Source: Ariolimax columbianus (Eukaryota; Mollusca; Gastropoda; Stylommatophora; Arionidae). Taken from it: a DNA stretch of 64,000 nucleotides. The notes under the pieces are model-generated. The model was given only the letters and a program-made list of their open reading frames with translations. It did not search any database and was not told the origin of the DNA. Below are positions 19,950 to 30,594 of this stretch, piece by piece (the first letter of the stretch is position 1; the number at the start of each line of letters is the position of its first letter). Both the position numbers and the translations under genes were made by a program. The DNA is taken from positions 37,570,643 to 37,634,642 of the forward strand of contig JAVGWX010000007.1 of NCBI GenBank assembly GCA_036924085.1, in the 5' to 3' direction.

Positions 19950-20440
19950 TTTCTGCACCAAAGACAACTCAAAATTATCCAGTTAGATCGGTCCGCCGTC
20001 ACTCTCTTGCATGTTCCCTATTCCCATGGTGACACCCTCCCCTGGTGATAGTTCAGCATAGAGCCTCTCTGCGTCTACCACACTTCCTTGTGCCGCTAGG
20101 TTTCCATCTATTTTATTGTTCATCCACAGCAAGTGCCCGGTGTACACCCAACTGTTTTCTTCCTAATGAAATTAGAAACATAATTTTGGTTGGACTGTAA
20201 TCGTACTTGCTCAGAAGTCAAGAATTATTTCCAGCCAATGCCCAAAAGACGTCTGACATTTATTTCCAAATGCATTTAATCTATTTTCAAGCGTCTTTGT
20301 CATTTTCCAGCTTTCACAACCACATGTGAGGCCTGAGATGACGTTAGAGCTAAGTACCCTGAGTTTGACTTTTGCTCAGTCACTTAGAATTCCAGATATT
20401 CGTTGACTGGTTGAAGGCACTTGAGGCCAAGATGTTTAGG
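19950..20440 (-). mobile_element. LINE RT C-terminal remnant
   Basis: The minus strand reads KVKLRVLSSNVISGLTCGCE, SWKMTKTLENRLNAFGNKC and, further on, a GHLLWMNNKI stretch. These correspond to the thumb and post-RT region (YGCESW, NAFGNKCLR, GHLLRM) of a non-LTR retrotransposon. Stops and indels are frequent. The array at 20478-20785 adjoins its upstream side. Confidence 0.65.
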
Positions 20441-20477
20441 GTAGAATGTCCCTTCTGTATCATAGCTTTACTGCCTT

Positions 20478-20785
20478 GTGTTGCTTGTCCATCGTTTCCG
20501 AAGAGGACTACATTGTCATATGTCAATCGTGGAATGGGTTCGTAGCTGGCTGATCAAACCAATCGAAGAGGACCACATTGTCATCTGTCAATCCTGGAAT
20601 GGGTTCGTAGCTGGCTGTTCAAACCAATCGAAGAGGACAACATTGTCATCTATCAATCCTGGAATGGGTTCGTAGCTGGCTGATCAAACCAATCGAAGAG
20701 GACCACATTGTCATTGGAATGGGTTCGTAGCTGGCTGATCAAACCAATCGAAGAGGACCACATTGTCATCTGTCAATCCGGACAT
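20478..20785. repeat. ~62-bp tandem array
   Basis: About five units with tggaatgggttcgtagctgg, ctgatcaaaccaatcgaaga and ggaccacattgtcatctgtc. One unit lacks about 14 bases. The parent is not certain, but the position next to a LINE RT suggests it is a segment of the same element. Confidence 0.85.
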
Positions 20786-20789
20786 TGTG

Positions 20790-21430
20790 CCTCCAACATC
20801 AAAACTGGACACTAACAACAAATTTAACAAAAGAGAAATCGTAACAGCAGAAGAATTGCCTACGAAGAATAATAGTTGTAACAGAAGGAGACAAGATCAG
20901 AAATGAAGATATCAGGAGACTGGTGGGAACAACACCAGCATTTGATTATAATCAAAATACAACAACTAGTTTTAGATTTAGTTTAGTCGAAGAATCAACG
21001 GTGGATCAGCTCTTTTGCTAGAAAAACGCAGACGTATACACAACCAGTGATCTACTGGGACCATTTGTATCAACACTCTTTGCCCTTCGTTATGGAAGAC
21101 TGTACACCTACAGGTTTGCCAGAAGTTCGGTAGCTACGATTCTTGACATTACAGAAGAGAACTGCAATCTTCTTCCGTGTACTATTTGTGTGGCCATTAT
21201 TATTGTCAATCCATGGCTCTGTAGTATTTCTTTAACACCATCATTGCATCATTTTCTTTATCTTCCTTGCCGAAAAAGTGCTTCAAAAAATTAACGGTTT
21301 AGATACCAACAGAACCAAAAGACCATTAGTTACAAACACATAGACGGAAGGGCCGTCATTGAGCTTGACGCGCAAGTCGTACTTCAGAAGGAGCAGATGG
21401 GATGGCTGATGTACGAGTAGACAGCAGCTG
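20790..21430. other. No clear feature; likely decayed LINE
   Basis: Sequence between an RT remnant and an RNase H remnant. Short frames give no confident motif, and nothing else is seen. Confidence 0.3.
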
Positions 21431-22155
21431 TTGATGCCTCACACCTCCAGGAGTTGACATGGAACTGCTGTCCTGGTCATGCTGGGGTCAAGGGCAACGA
21501 AAGAGCTGACATCTTGGCTTCACAAGCTCTCATCATGGGCACGTTAGTGATGGATAGGGGTGACATCTTGGCTTCACAAGCTCCCATCATGGGCACGTTA
21601 GTGATGGATAGGGGTGACATCTTGGCTTCACAAGCTCCCATCATGGGCACGTTAGTGATGGATAGGGGTGACATCTTGGCTTCACAAGCTCCCATCATGG
21701 GCACGTTAGTGATGGATAGGGGTGACATCTTGGCTTCACAAGCTCCCATCATGGGCACGTTAGTGATGGATAGGGGTGACATCTTGGCTTCACAAGCTCC
21801 CATCATGGGCACGTTAGTGATGGATAGGGGTGACATCTTGGCTTCACAAGCTCCCATCATGGGCACGTTAGTGATGGATAGGGGTGACATCTTGGCTTCA
21901 CAAGCTCCCATCATGGGCACGTTAGTGATGGATAGGGGTGACATCTTGAAATCAATCAATGACCGCCTGTTGGATTGGAACACCGCGATAGATGAAGCAG
22001 CAATCCCCAGACTGAAACGTTTCGACATCAAACGAGGATTGAACGGAGTCGGAAGCATGAGCTTGTACAACCAACAAAATTTGCTGAGAAACTGAGCACC
22101 TATGGGTACGTCCGGCGTGCAGTGACGTCGATTCTTAGAAACAGAAACATAGACG
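21430..22155 (+). mobile_element. LINE RNase H 3' half carrying a 54-bp array
   Basis: From about 21430 it reads LQELTWNCCPGHAGVKGNER in shifted frames, then ADILASQALIMGTLVMDRG. The GHAGVKGNERAD stretch is the C-terminal catalytic motif (His, Asp) of RNase H. The next 18 codons are repeated, after which the gene leaves with DILKSINDRLLDWNTAIDEA. The single-copy counterpart is at 58870-59545 (minus): it has the same entry and exit with no array. Downstream DNA (caccta..ggtacgtccgg, gtgacgtcgattcttagaaa) is also shared with it. Confidence 0.85.
21508..21950 (+). repeat. 54-bp tandem array in an RNase H gene
   Basis: About eight nearly identical units, gacatcttggcttcacaagc, tcccatcatgggcacgttag, tgatggataggggt. 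The unit encodes DILASQAPIMGTLVMDRG. The only clear variants are in the first unit (tctcatc instead of tcccatc), so the array is young. The 54-bp distance equals the spacing of two tgaca(t)cttg copies in the unexpanded gene at 59130-59200. Confidence 0.95.
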
Positions 22156-22215
22156 TAGGGGGGGGGTGGGCGGGAAAGGGGGGAAGAGGGGAAAGGGGGG
22201 AAGAGGGGAAAGGAG
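22155..22215 (+). repeat. G-rich tract
   Basis: Runs of G separated by A (ggggggggtgggcgggaaag, then two repeats of ggggaagaggggaaa). Able in principle to form G-quadruplex DNA. Confidence 0.8.
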
Positions 22216-22504
22216 TTGAGAATAGCAAAACTGGTTATTTAATGAGTGATAAACTCCCCAGGATGAGTCAGCAAGGTTTGATGGTGACACGGCTAGCGCT
22301 CCATCCAGGATGTCAACATTAGTCATTACGTAATAGATAGTAGGCGTTCCCTGACAGACAATGGCGCCTGGCTAGCAGAAGTGTGAGAAATTGTTATTCT
22401 ACTAGGTCTCTACTCCTGTTACGTTGGACTGGCTCCCTTCCTGGCTGCTGTCTTACTTGTCTAGGCTAAAACTTTCAGGCGGATACCCGTTTATAGATGT
22501 GCAG

Positions 22505-22745
22505 GCTTGTTTATAGTGGGGCGCGATAGCTCAGTTTATAGCGAGCAATTCGTTATTCTCTGTGGTCACAGCGTGCCTCAGTTCGAATCTCGTCCGGAGA
22601 CTAAAATAAATCCGGGTCGTGATTTTAATCGGAGACCGCTTCTCCAGTCAACCCAGCTGTAAATAGGTACCTGACGCAGGAGTTAGGGAAAGCAAAAACA
22701 GCAAGGACGGGAACTGGCCACCCCACCTCTCACACTTCAAAAACT
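22505..22745 (+). mobile_element. SINE-C copy
   Basis: tRNA-like head: gcgcgatagctcagtttata (A box) and cagttcgaatctcgtccg (B box). The body has acccagctgtaaataggtac and aaacagcaaggacgggaact. Related to 18660-18930. Confidence 0.7.
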
Positions 22746-22749
22746 TCAT

Positions 22750-23660
22750 TTCCAACCAGCTGTTAATTCTGCTGATTTTTTTCCCTGACATTTAGCTTTG
22801 TGCGTGTTGCTACTGGGGGTGTGAACCTGGTCCATTTGCTGCGGGAAATAAACGCTTTGTCTCTGGGGGTCGGGCCTTAACGTAAACCGTTTTGCACTCC
22901 AACATTTGTTTCCGTTAAAGGGGTGGGGGGGGGCGGGGTTAAGAGAGAGACAGACAGAAAGACAGATCACTTGGCATGAGAATATTGTTCAGGGCAACAA
23001 ATTGTAAGTCCGACTGACAGTGAGGACTATTCTAGTTTATGTTCTCACGAGTTACACTGGCCGGTCGAAGTATTCTATAGTTCGTTAAGAAACACGCAAA
23101 AATGATAAAACTCAGCAATTATGCGATATGAATTGATAACATGTATTTCTTAAGTTATCGTAATATCGATTTTATGTAATTTTTAAGTCCTGTTGATTTT
23201 TAGCTTATTGTGGGTACATTTTTAAAAATGCAAGTCTTCGCTAGATAGTATTTTAAGATTTCTACAGTAACCCATTTCAATGTGTGGGAAAGGTCGTTCA
23301 TGGAACAACCAACATATTACACACGTTTTTTGCGGAAAATCGTAAACACTCTACTACTGCACTTTAAGTATCAAGACGCGCCACCAATTTAAGGTACTGC
23401 GTCGTTATCATAACTCGTTACACATTGTAAAGGCGTGACAGAGCTATATAGTGCCTTTATTATTTTAATGGCGCTGAAAGTTAAATTCGCTACAATAAAA
23501 AATCTAGGAATAAAATTGGCCAAATATATCTCACGGGTTGTATTTCAAACCCGGAGAAAAGAACAAAGCATGCCCTGGGTATTAGAGGCAGGTTATTTTC
23601 ATCCTGGACACTAGAACACGACGATTTTCTACAAATATCACGAAGACTTAGGAAGAAAAT
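22750..23660. other. No recognisable feature
   Basis: Includes a poly-G tract at about 22919-22937. Otherwise AT-rich unique-looking DNA. Confidence 0.4.
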
Positions 23661-23662
23661 GT

Positions 23663-25490
23663 GAGGCGTGTTCAAATAAAATAGCACCTAATGTAACAGA
23701 TCTTAGATATAGAGACAATATACAGGTAGGAGCTTAGACATCTTTTAACATGGGAGGAAGAAGGAAAGAACTTAGACAACCATCTTTTTTTCTTTCTTTT
23801 TCGTACGATTTGAGTCAGTGTTGCTGAACTCAGTCCCGCCAGAATTGGAGTAACAAAAACGTCACACGTACGCTTTGACTAGAACCACGCAGGTGAGAGT
23901 TTTGGTACATATACGTAACCTGACGTAAGTTACAGGCGGGTAGACTTATTGCCGCCGACAAACCCGCGTCGTCTGGAAACCACGCGAACAGGATGGGGGA
24001 TAATGGCAAGAATACGGACAAAAACGCGCGCCGTTTTGGAAATCAAGTGATCTGGAGATGCAGATCGAATATAAATCCCGGTAGAGAGACGTGTGGGGCA
24101 TTTACATGAGAACACTTTCGAAAGAGACGCTCAGTGAAGAGCAGGCGACGGAGTGAGGTAGATTTGAGTTGAGAACCACAGAAAGAGAACATTACATAAG
24201 AAAATTTTCTAAAGAGACGCTCAGTAGAGGGCAGACGACGAAGATATACAGTTGAGGCAGATTTGAGTTGAGGTTTAGGCGACGGAGAAAGGCAGTTGAG
24301 ATAGACACGCAGCAAGTAAGGAAACTACCCTCATATTATGTAGTGGTCGTAATTACAAGTCGTCAGTAGCTTACAGAGGCAGTCTTCCAGTCATCCCATT
24401 CATTATATTGAAGCAGTCCCACTGATTACGTCGACATCACCTTGATCACGCCAATGCAAGTCGTCAGTCGCAGCTAGAGGCAGTTTTCCAGTGACCTCCT
24501 TGGTCATATTTCATGCAGACTATCCTGACCACGTTGAGACCACTTTGATCTACCGCCGACAAAGAGGAACAAGCCCACGGACGTCATACTTGGGTTTAGA
24601 ACCTACGAACTTTACCATCAGCGCAATCCACAACAAAGTTCGATCGTAGCAGACCAGATTAGAAGAGGAGAAAGAACAGGGCAATGACAATATCGATAAG
24701 TTAGGTTCAGCGGATGGAGTGTTTTAGATTAGCGTGTGAGAGAAAGAATTTAAGTTGTTAGAGAGTTTATAGTTGACAATATTATTTGAATAAATAATCT
24801 ATTTTATCGTGTTTATATTTAGTGTTACTTGAATTTGTTTAGAGTGAGTGTAGAGTGCAATAGAATAGAGCAGACCCCTTTACCGTCTGCGACAGAGCGC
24901 CATCAAATCGATCGGCTCTGGTACAATAACTGCACCAAGTGAACATATTTACGGATGCGCACGATGACGTCACTTCAGCACACACCAACCGTTACGTTTG
25001 CAAAATGTCATTATCCACCGATTCATAGTTTCCTCAGCAGACCGTTGAAAACATGACAGGTGTGATACGGAATCCGTCCAGAGTTGATTAGCGAGCGGTG
25101 ATTCGGTTTCTAATAGCTGAATGATGTCGATCAGTTGACATTCATTGTAGAATACAGGCAGTGTACGGTGGTTAGCAAGAAACTGAAGTATCGGAAGGTG
25201 TTTACAATGAATACCGATACTTCAGTTTCCTGCTAACCACCATTTAAACTGTCCCTAACGACACAATGAATTCCTCTGCTAACGAGCATAAGCTCCGGCG
25301 AGGGTCCACCCAAATTGCTGCATCAATGTTGGCGATGGCATCTTCTGACGCAATATTTACACGCCTGACCTGGTCTAGGAAGATCTTCCGTTAACTCACT
25401 TCATTCTTTAACCATCGGTGGCCAGTTCTTCACTGTTGTCTTCGACCCACTTTTGTCCCCATACACCGCCTGCATTCTTCAGATAATTCA
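23663..25490. mobile_element. Mariner-like fold-back element split by a probable solo LTR
   Basis: Left end (23663-23691) is gaggcgtgttcaaataaa with cacctaa, like the inverted terminus at 56810. The matching interior resumes at 24926 (ataactgcaccaagtgaaca). The plus strand then encodes VIRNPSRVD, the start of a mariner-type transposase. The minus strand from 25490 encodes YGDKSGSKTTVKNW and a helix-turn-helix segment, with NIASEDAIANIDAAI beyond. The two heads face each other, as in the element at 56810-57342. The right terminus is missing, so it is a dead, rearranged copy. Confidence 0.6.
23692..24925 (+). mobile_element. Probable solo LTR (~1.23 kb)
   Basis: The segment starts tgtaacag and ends ggtaca, so it has TG...CA ends, and it sits where the flanking mariner relative is interrupted. 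The flanks keep ctaa and ataa, a weak 4-bp duplication. Inside are a TATA box (gaatataaatcccgg, about 24067) and polyadenylation-type aataaataa (about 24788), in LTR order. An internal duplication (aagtcgtcagt..cagaggcagt) repeats about 120 bases apart at 24357 and 24467. No gag-pol is present, which fits recombination to a solo LTR. Class unknown. Confidence 0.5.
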
Positions 25491-25534
25491 GTTTCGATTG
25501 TTTTGTTTTTTGGGGATTTTTTTTTCTTTTTCGT

Positions 25535-25738
25535 TCGCCTTATTTTTTTAATCCATAAGACGGTGTGCGTTGCGCAGTGGTTTTTATTTTGCGTCTGTTG
25601 GCCCAGTGCATCCGACCAGCATGCATATGGCCTGGTTTCTCCTGCATTTGTTTTCGGGCCGGTGCTGTGATGGGATCGAACCCAGCACCTTCTTGTTGTG
25701 ACCCGTGTGACTTAATCACTAGCCCACGCCGTCCCATT
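25535..25738 (-). mobile_element. SINE-B, full-length copy
   Basis: Minus strand: head with gacggcgtgggctagtgatt (A box) and gctgggttcgatcccatcac (B box), core ctgggccaacagacgc, and the 3' terminus aataaggcgaacg with A-run. It has only one of the two internal 27-bp-type segments. Confidence 0.82.
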
Positions 25739-25739
25739 T

Positions 25740-26340
25740 GATTGATTGATTGATTAATTGGCGATGGAGCTGTAAACCAAGCACACAACCACTATTTAAC
25801 TGAATCTCCTATTATAAGATCTGACGTCCTTATATGATCAATTGGTGAATATCATATTTACATTCCCACAAATCCTACACTTCCAAACCCTGTCTCAGCA
25901 CGCCCTGTATCAGGAAACACTAACTGATTCACCAGCAAATGATATTATTTTTGGCGGCTTCGGACCGTGACACTTATGGCACGCGGCTTGAGACCACCGC
26001 TGACAATAGTAAACGTGATGCGTGAGTAACATCTACCCAACTTGGTGGAGTCTCGTTCATTCTCAATGTCGACCCTCGGGGAACGCATTTATTGTTCATG
26101 TGTTGGTATCCCGCTGTTGACTCGTGCTGGATGGGCTTACATGTAGAATTCTCGTATCTGAGCTAAAAGCTGTCTACTGACCCGAGTATTTGCGTCTTAA
26201 TTCACCCCTAACAGAGTTCCCTGGGTTCCCACCGTACGTAACAGAACATTCTAGTTCAGCTTAAGGGAAGGACATTTTTTTGTTTTAAATAAATAAGTAA
26301 AGACTTAGATAAAGATATAAGTGTAGAAATGATGGTTATT
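25740..26340. other. No recognisable feature
   Basis: A short TTGA run at 25739-25755, otherwise unique-looking DNA with no gene support. Confidence 0.4.
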
Positions 26341-26344
26341 TTCT

Positions 26345-26832
26345 GTTTTGGTTAGGGTTAGGGTTATGTTTAGGATTATGGTTTTGGTTAGGGTTTTGGT
26401 TAGGGTTAGGGTTATTTTAGGATTAGGATTATTGTTATGGCTAGGGTTAAGGTTATGTTTATGGTTAGGATTATTTTTAGGGTTACGGTTAAGGTTATGT
26501 TTAGGGCTAGGATTACGGTTATGTTTAGGGCTAGGGTTATGGTTATGTTTAGGGTTAGGGTTAAGGTTATGTTTAGGGTTAAGGTTATGGTTATGTTTAG
26601 GGTTAGGGTTATGTTTAGGGTTAGGGTTATAGTTATGTTTAGGGTAAGGGTTAGGATTATGTTAAGGATTAGGATTACGGTTATGTTTAGGGCTAGGGTT
26701 ATGGTTATGTTCAGGGTTAGGGTTAAGGTTATGTTTAGGGTTAGAGTTATGGTTATGTTTAGGGTTATGATTAAGGTTATGTTTAGGGTTAGGGTTATGG
26801 TTAGGGTTAAGGTTATGTTTAGGGTTAAGGCA
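26345..26832 (+). repeat. Degenerate interstitial telomere-like array
   Basis: Hundreds of bases of TTAGGG-type repeat (gggttagggttaggg) mixed with a variant ttatgtttaggg. TTAGGG is the usual telomere repeat of molluscs and many animals. A longer period of about 12-30 bases (ggttatgtttagggttaggg) overlies the hexamer, so the block has evolved as a satellite. The ORFs across it (MFRVRV-type repeats) are artefacts. Confidence 0.88.
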
Positions 26833-26904
26833 GATCCCAATCTCCGTCAGGTATGGAGTAACGGCAAGATCTACTTTGAAGCAAAAATCTGCATCTTCCA
26901 GTCC

Positions 26905-26975
26905 TTCATCTTCTTCATCTTCTTCTTCTTCTTCTTCTTCTTCTTCTTCTTCGTCTTTTTCTTCTTCTTCTGCGT
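26905..26975. repeat. (TTC)n microsatellite
   Basis: A CTT/TTC run that passes directly into the 3' end of the minus-strand SINE-X at 26975, so it is the expanded GAA-type tail of that SINE. Confidence 0.85.
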
Positions 26976-27112
26976 GCGTTCTCAATCTCCCGCTAGCAAG
27001 TCATGGACAGGGCTTTGCAAGTAGCAGGATGTAGTCCGGAGAATGGAATGCGTTGTGTCGCCAGTTTACAGTTTGACTGCGATATTTGCACCTTTTGGTC
27101 CGACACATCCGT
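26975..27112 (-). mobile_element. SINE-X, 5'-truncated copy
   Basis: Keeps the tailed 3' end (cgttctcaatctcccgctag) and extends to ggtccgacacatccg, where it stops. The 5' half is absent. Confidence 0.8.
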
Positions 27113-27114
27113 TT

Positions 27115-27572
27115 ACGGCTCCGAAACCTGAACATTACTAAAACATGACATGTCAAGACTGCAAGCCTTCCACATGCGCAACCAGCGGCGTATCCTGGGT
27201 ATCAGATGACTACATCCGCAATGTGGATTTATCTGCTAAAACAATCCCAATCTCAGAAATACTTGACCACCGCTGAGTTTCTTTGTTCAGTCATGTTTTA
27301 CTGCTGGACCACCAGGAAACCCTGGCCCACAAGATACTACACAAGTCGTTCGTCGGCGGCAAAAGAATTCCTCCCACCCCCCACCCCACCACCACCGACT
27401 GGCTTGTTGAGCCACAGAAGAGGCCGTCCCCGCACGGTATGGCTCCAGCAGATATCAATCTCTACCTCAGCTCTGGACGAGGCCTGGAACCATGCCGCAT
27501 CAATGGGTCATGGATGTGGCCGACTGCCGCAACGGGATTCGGATCCTAAACGAACATTATTAGTATGTTAGG
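27115..27572 (+). mobile_element. LINE RT C-terminal remnant
   Basis: Readable: SET.TLLKHDMSRLQAFHMR and RRILGIR, then a decayed region with P-rich insertions. This corresponds to the ETWTL..RLQ.FHMRC.R.ILGI motif block of non-LTR retrotransposon ORF2. It is related to 45185-45605. Confidence 0.6.
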
Positions 27573-27656
27573 GTTAGATATCATGGTTATTGTTACATCG
27601 TTTGACGGCGTGGATAATGTGATGCTGCTGTAGAAACTGCAAGCTACTCTCCTTAT

Positions 27657-28003
27657 GGCTTGGATTGGCTTCGTTCGTTCTCAATCTCCCGCTACCAAAC
27701 CCTGAAAGGGAGAATGTAGTCCAGAGTACGGAATGCGTTGTGACATAGTTTACTTGACTGCGATATTAACACCTTTCGGTCCAACACAACCGACTTCAGC
27801 AAGCATTTTTTTAGTACCGGGTTAGCATTCCCTCTTCGATCCCTTCTCCTTAGCCAGTCTGCTCTGCTGCATCCTGTTATCCAGGATCACCGCGTGGAGG
27901 TGTAGAAGGGTCTTGGCAGCTCTGGTTCGCTGGCCCTGACGCTAGAAGTCGGCTATGGATCGCTGACCACTGCAGCTCATCCGCTGCTCAGCGTCTTGAT
28001 CCC
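27657..28003 (-). mobile_element. SINE-X, full length, with an 11-bp target duplication
   Basis: Flanked by perfect actctccttat at 27646-27656 and 28004-28014. It has a small internal deletion near cctgaaagggagaatg. The 3' side carries a short AAGCC-like tail. Confidence 0.9.
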
Positions 28004-28013
28004 ACTCTCCTTA

Positions 28014-28420
28014 TCATCAGCCAACGTTGACAGATTCAAGAAATTCTCGTCTATTCTCGCAGAATATTTGACATCCTAACTTTTACAAAATGGACTATTA
28101 TGTGACGTCACTACCTCAAAACTCGCTGCTAAAATTATATATTTTATTTGATTGGGGTGAATTAGTATGCGTAGAGGCAATAAAAGATTGTATGTCTTGA
28201 GATGAATTATCATACCCTCAACGTTAAACCGCGTTTGATAATGCCAGACGGATACACTTAAGTGTTAAAATCTACATTTCCTTCATCTGCATTTCTCGTT
28301 TCAATCCAATTTTTCAGGTTTTTCCATTTTCTTAATTAAGTTATTTCCTTCACCTACTTTTTTTATTTTTTTATATTCTGTCATTTGGTTAATATGTTCT
28401 TAACTTCAACATCAATATGT
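28014..28420. other. No recognisable feature
   Basis: AT-rich DNA with no gene, RNA or repeat identity seen. Confidence 0.4.
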
Positions 28421-28795
28421 TGTTGTTGTTGTTGTTGCTGTGAATGCCCACAATGAATACGTTTACACTTTTGTGAGGGGAACTGAGCCACTAGTCAGGT
28501 CAGGCACAACTTATTGACCAGGACAACTATCTCTTTTCCATGTAGCGTTCCGTTGGAACATGATCTTTACAAGGCAGTCTGGATGACGAGATGTGGATCG
28601 ACGTGATCCCTGTAGTAATGAAAATGATGCAGATGAAGCCAAGCATAGCAAAACCTTCTGGAGGACCTGGTCCACCTTCGTCAGCATGCTCGAGATGTGA
28701 GGAAAGCTGCTACAACCCACCACTTAACGATCTTTTCAAGGCGCACAAAAGAATAAATTTACGTTTTGTGGGCATTAAACAACAACAACAACTCT
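28420..28795. mobile_element. Two SINE-I pieces in inverted arrangement
   Basis: The tail end of a minus-strand copy (28420-28485, (GTT)n then gctgtgaatgcccacaatga) adjoins a plus-strand copy (28490-28795: agatgaagccaagcatagca, gcgcacaaaagaataa, (CAA)n tail). The two tail ends form an inverted repeat of about 60 bases. A further small minus fragment lies at 28800-28840. Confidence 0.7.
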
Positions 28796-28849
28796 TATGT
28801 GAGCCCTTAAACGGGTATTAAGTGGCGGGTTGCAGTAACCACAAGCAGT

Positions 28850-29640
28850 CTGATCATGGAGATCATGGCTGTTACGGAGGCGATGGTCTGGCTTGAAACA
28901 ATGAGTGGCACACATGCGTGCATACTCAGTGATTTAATACAGATGCTCAGGAAGATGGAAACAGGTTGTGCGCCAGTGGTTGGAGTCGGTAGGGCAGTCA
29001 CGTTTGCTGAGTCACCTTCATACTCGTTCCTGGACGTACAGGTGTTGAAGGGAACGAGAGAGTTAATAGGTTGGCGAGTATAGCTATAGTGGAGGGCGGG
29101 AGATCAATGGACCGAGCTGATAGGTTGGCGAGTATAGCTATAGTGGAGGGCAGGAGATCAATGGACCGAGCTGATAGGTTGGCGAGTATAGCTATAGTGG
29201 AGGGCAGGAGATCAATGGACCGAGCTGATAGGTTGGCGAGTATAGCTATAGTGGAGGGCGGGAGATCAATGGACCGAGCTGATAGGTTGGCAAGTATAGC
29301 TATAGTGGAGGGCAGGAGATCAATGGACCTAGTTGATAGGTTGGCGAGTATAGCTATAGTGGAGGGCGGGAGATCAATGGACCGAGTTGATAGGTTGGCG
29401 AGTATAGCTATAGTGGAGGGCGGGAGATCAATGGACCGAGCTGATAGGTTGGGGAGTACATCTATAGTGGGGGGGGGGGGGAGATCAATGGACCGAGCCA
29501 ATAGGTTGGCGAGTACAGCTATAGTGGAGGGCGGGAGACCGAGCCGATAGGTTGGCGAGTTCATCTATAGTGGAGGGCGGAAGATCGAGCCGATATCCTA
29601 AACTCCGTTAGGGAAATTGGCTGGAAGAAAGATTCGGGAG
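28850..29640 (+). mobile_element. LINE RNase H remnant carrying a 54-bp array
   Basis: MEIMAVTEAMVWLETMSGTH holds the catalytic Glu region, and ACILSDLIQMLRKME holds the second catalytic Asp. After a frameshift comes PGRTGVEGNERVNRLASIAI, the last RNase H motif (the expected His is Arg here). The following 18 codons are amplified. The gene leaves the array as ADILNSVREIGWKKDSG at about 29590-29640. It is a different LINE from 21430-22155 by sequence, yet the same part of the domain is amplified. Confidence 0.82.
29060..29590 (+). repeat. 54-bp tandem array in a second RNase H gene
   Basis: About nine units: gataggttggcgagtatagc, tatagtggagggcgggagat, caatggaccgagct, encoding RLASIAIVEGGRSMDRAD. 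The last two units are diverged, with a poly-G expansion at about 29470 and a unit shortened by an internal deletion. This is the usual edge decay of an array. Confidence 0.95.
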
Positions 29641-29677
29641 TTGATCCAGAGTCCTGAGAATGAATTTGGAAAAGTAG

Positions 29678-29975
29678 GATGATGTTGTCCTGGGAACAAA
29701 ATGCGTTGTGTTGTAGTTTACAGATTGACTGCGATATTTGCACCTTTTGTCCGACATATCCGACTTCAGCAGGCATTTCTGGGTACCGAGTTAACCTTCA
29801 CTCTTCGATCCCTCTCCTTAGTCAGTCTGTCCTGTTGCAGTCAGTTATCCAGGATCCCCCGTGGAGGTGTAGAAGGGTCTTGACAAGTCTGAGTCGCTGG
29901 CCCTGACGCTAACAGTCAGATTTGGGTCGCTGACGGATGCAGGTCATGCACTGCTTCGCATCTTAATCCCCAAGA
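29678..29975 (-). mobile_element. SINE-X copy lacking the 3' tail
   Basis: Extends from gggaacaaaatgcgttgtgt to the 5' end (gcgaagcagtgcatgacctg). The 3' end is lost, unlike most copies. Probably deleted after insertion. Confidence 0.8.
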
Positions 29976-30111
29976 TTCCATTAATTGTTATTATCTTTTA
30001 CTTCTAGATTAGTTTGACGTTTTTAATTTGTTTTACCTTTGTCATTATTTTCCTGCGACATTTGATACGAACAATTTGACGAGTGTCTACTGTAATGCTG
30101 TTTACCGTGTC

Positions 30112-30182
30112 TGCTCTTAACTCTGGTTTAGAAGACTCTGCAGAGTATGTATACAACCAGTTTCTTTAACATTTACTAGACC
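30112..30182 (-). mobile_element. L2/CR1-like 3' terminal fragment
   Basis: ctcttaactctggtttagaa, gactctgcagag and tatacaaccagtttct match the 3' terminus of 47675-49003. Confidence 0.7.
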
Positions 30183-30324
30183 TAAAACTAACTATGGGCA
30201 TCCAATCTCTGTGACAACCCTTTGAGAATATCTGGAACATTATTTGGTACTTACAGCTTCATGTGTCATTTCCTTTGACAATAAAGATTTAGTCCTGGTC
30301 ACCCTACAGTTCCATCCTATTGGA

Positions 30325-30592
30325 TGTCACACCACCGCTGCCTTTCGAGACACGTGTTTACGGGAAAGGCCTCGGGAATAAACCCTGAAGAAAAATCTGC
30401 ATTCTGTGCTATCTCCAGTCGTCTCGCCTTATGTCTCGCCACTGGTCCAAGGAAGATCGGGACCACAGCGTACGGTTGATGACCAGCGCAGTTTCTTCCT
30501 CACTATAATCAAAATATAGCGCAAGTGACATCATCAAGACAAAACCGTCTGATGATGTCGCCATGATCGTTTGTCATGGGCAACTAACTTAC
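30325..30592 (+). repeat. Repeat F, longest uninterrupted copy
   Basis: Runs from ccgctgcctttcgagacacg to gtttgtcatgggcaact. It is the best reference for the family because the copy at 6718-7335 contains extra DNA. No coding frame is seen. Confidence 0.6.
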
Positions 30593-30594
30593 CC

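Noticed and set aside
21454..22095. A 213-codon frame that looks like a repeat protein
   Set aside because: It is an RNase H fragment with its 18-codon segment amplified. The catalytic domain is incomplete.
26348..27024. Open frames over the telomere-like block and the (TTC)n tract
   Set aside because: Short-period repeats translate without stops. There is no protein-like complexity.
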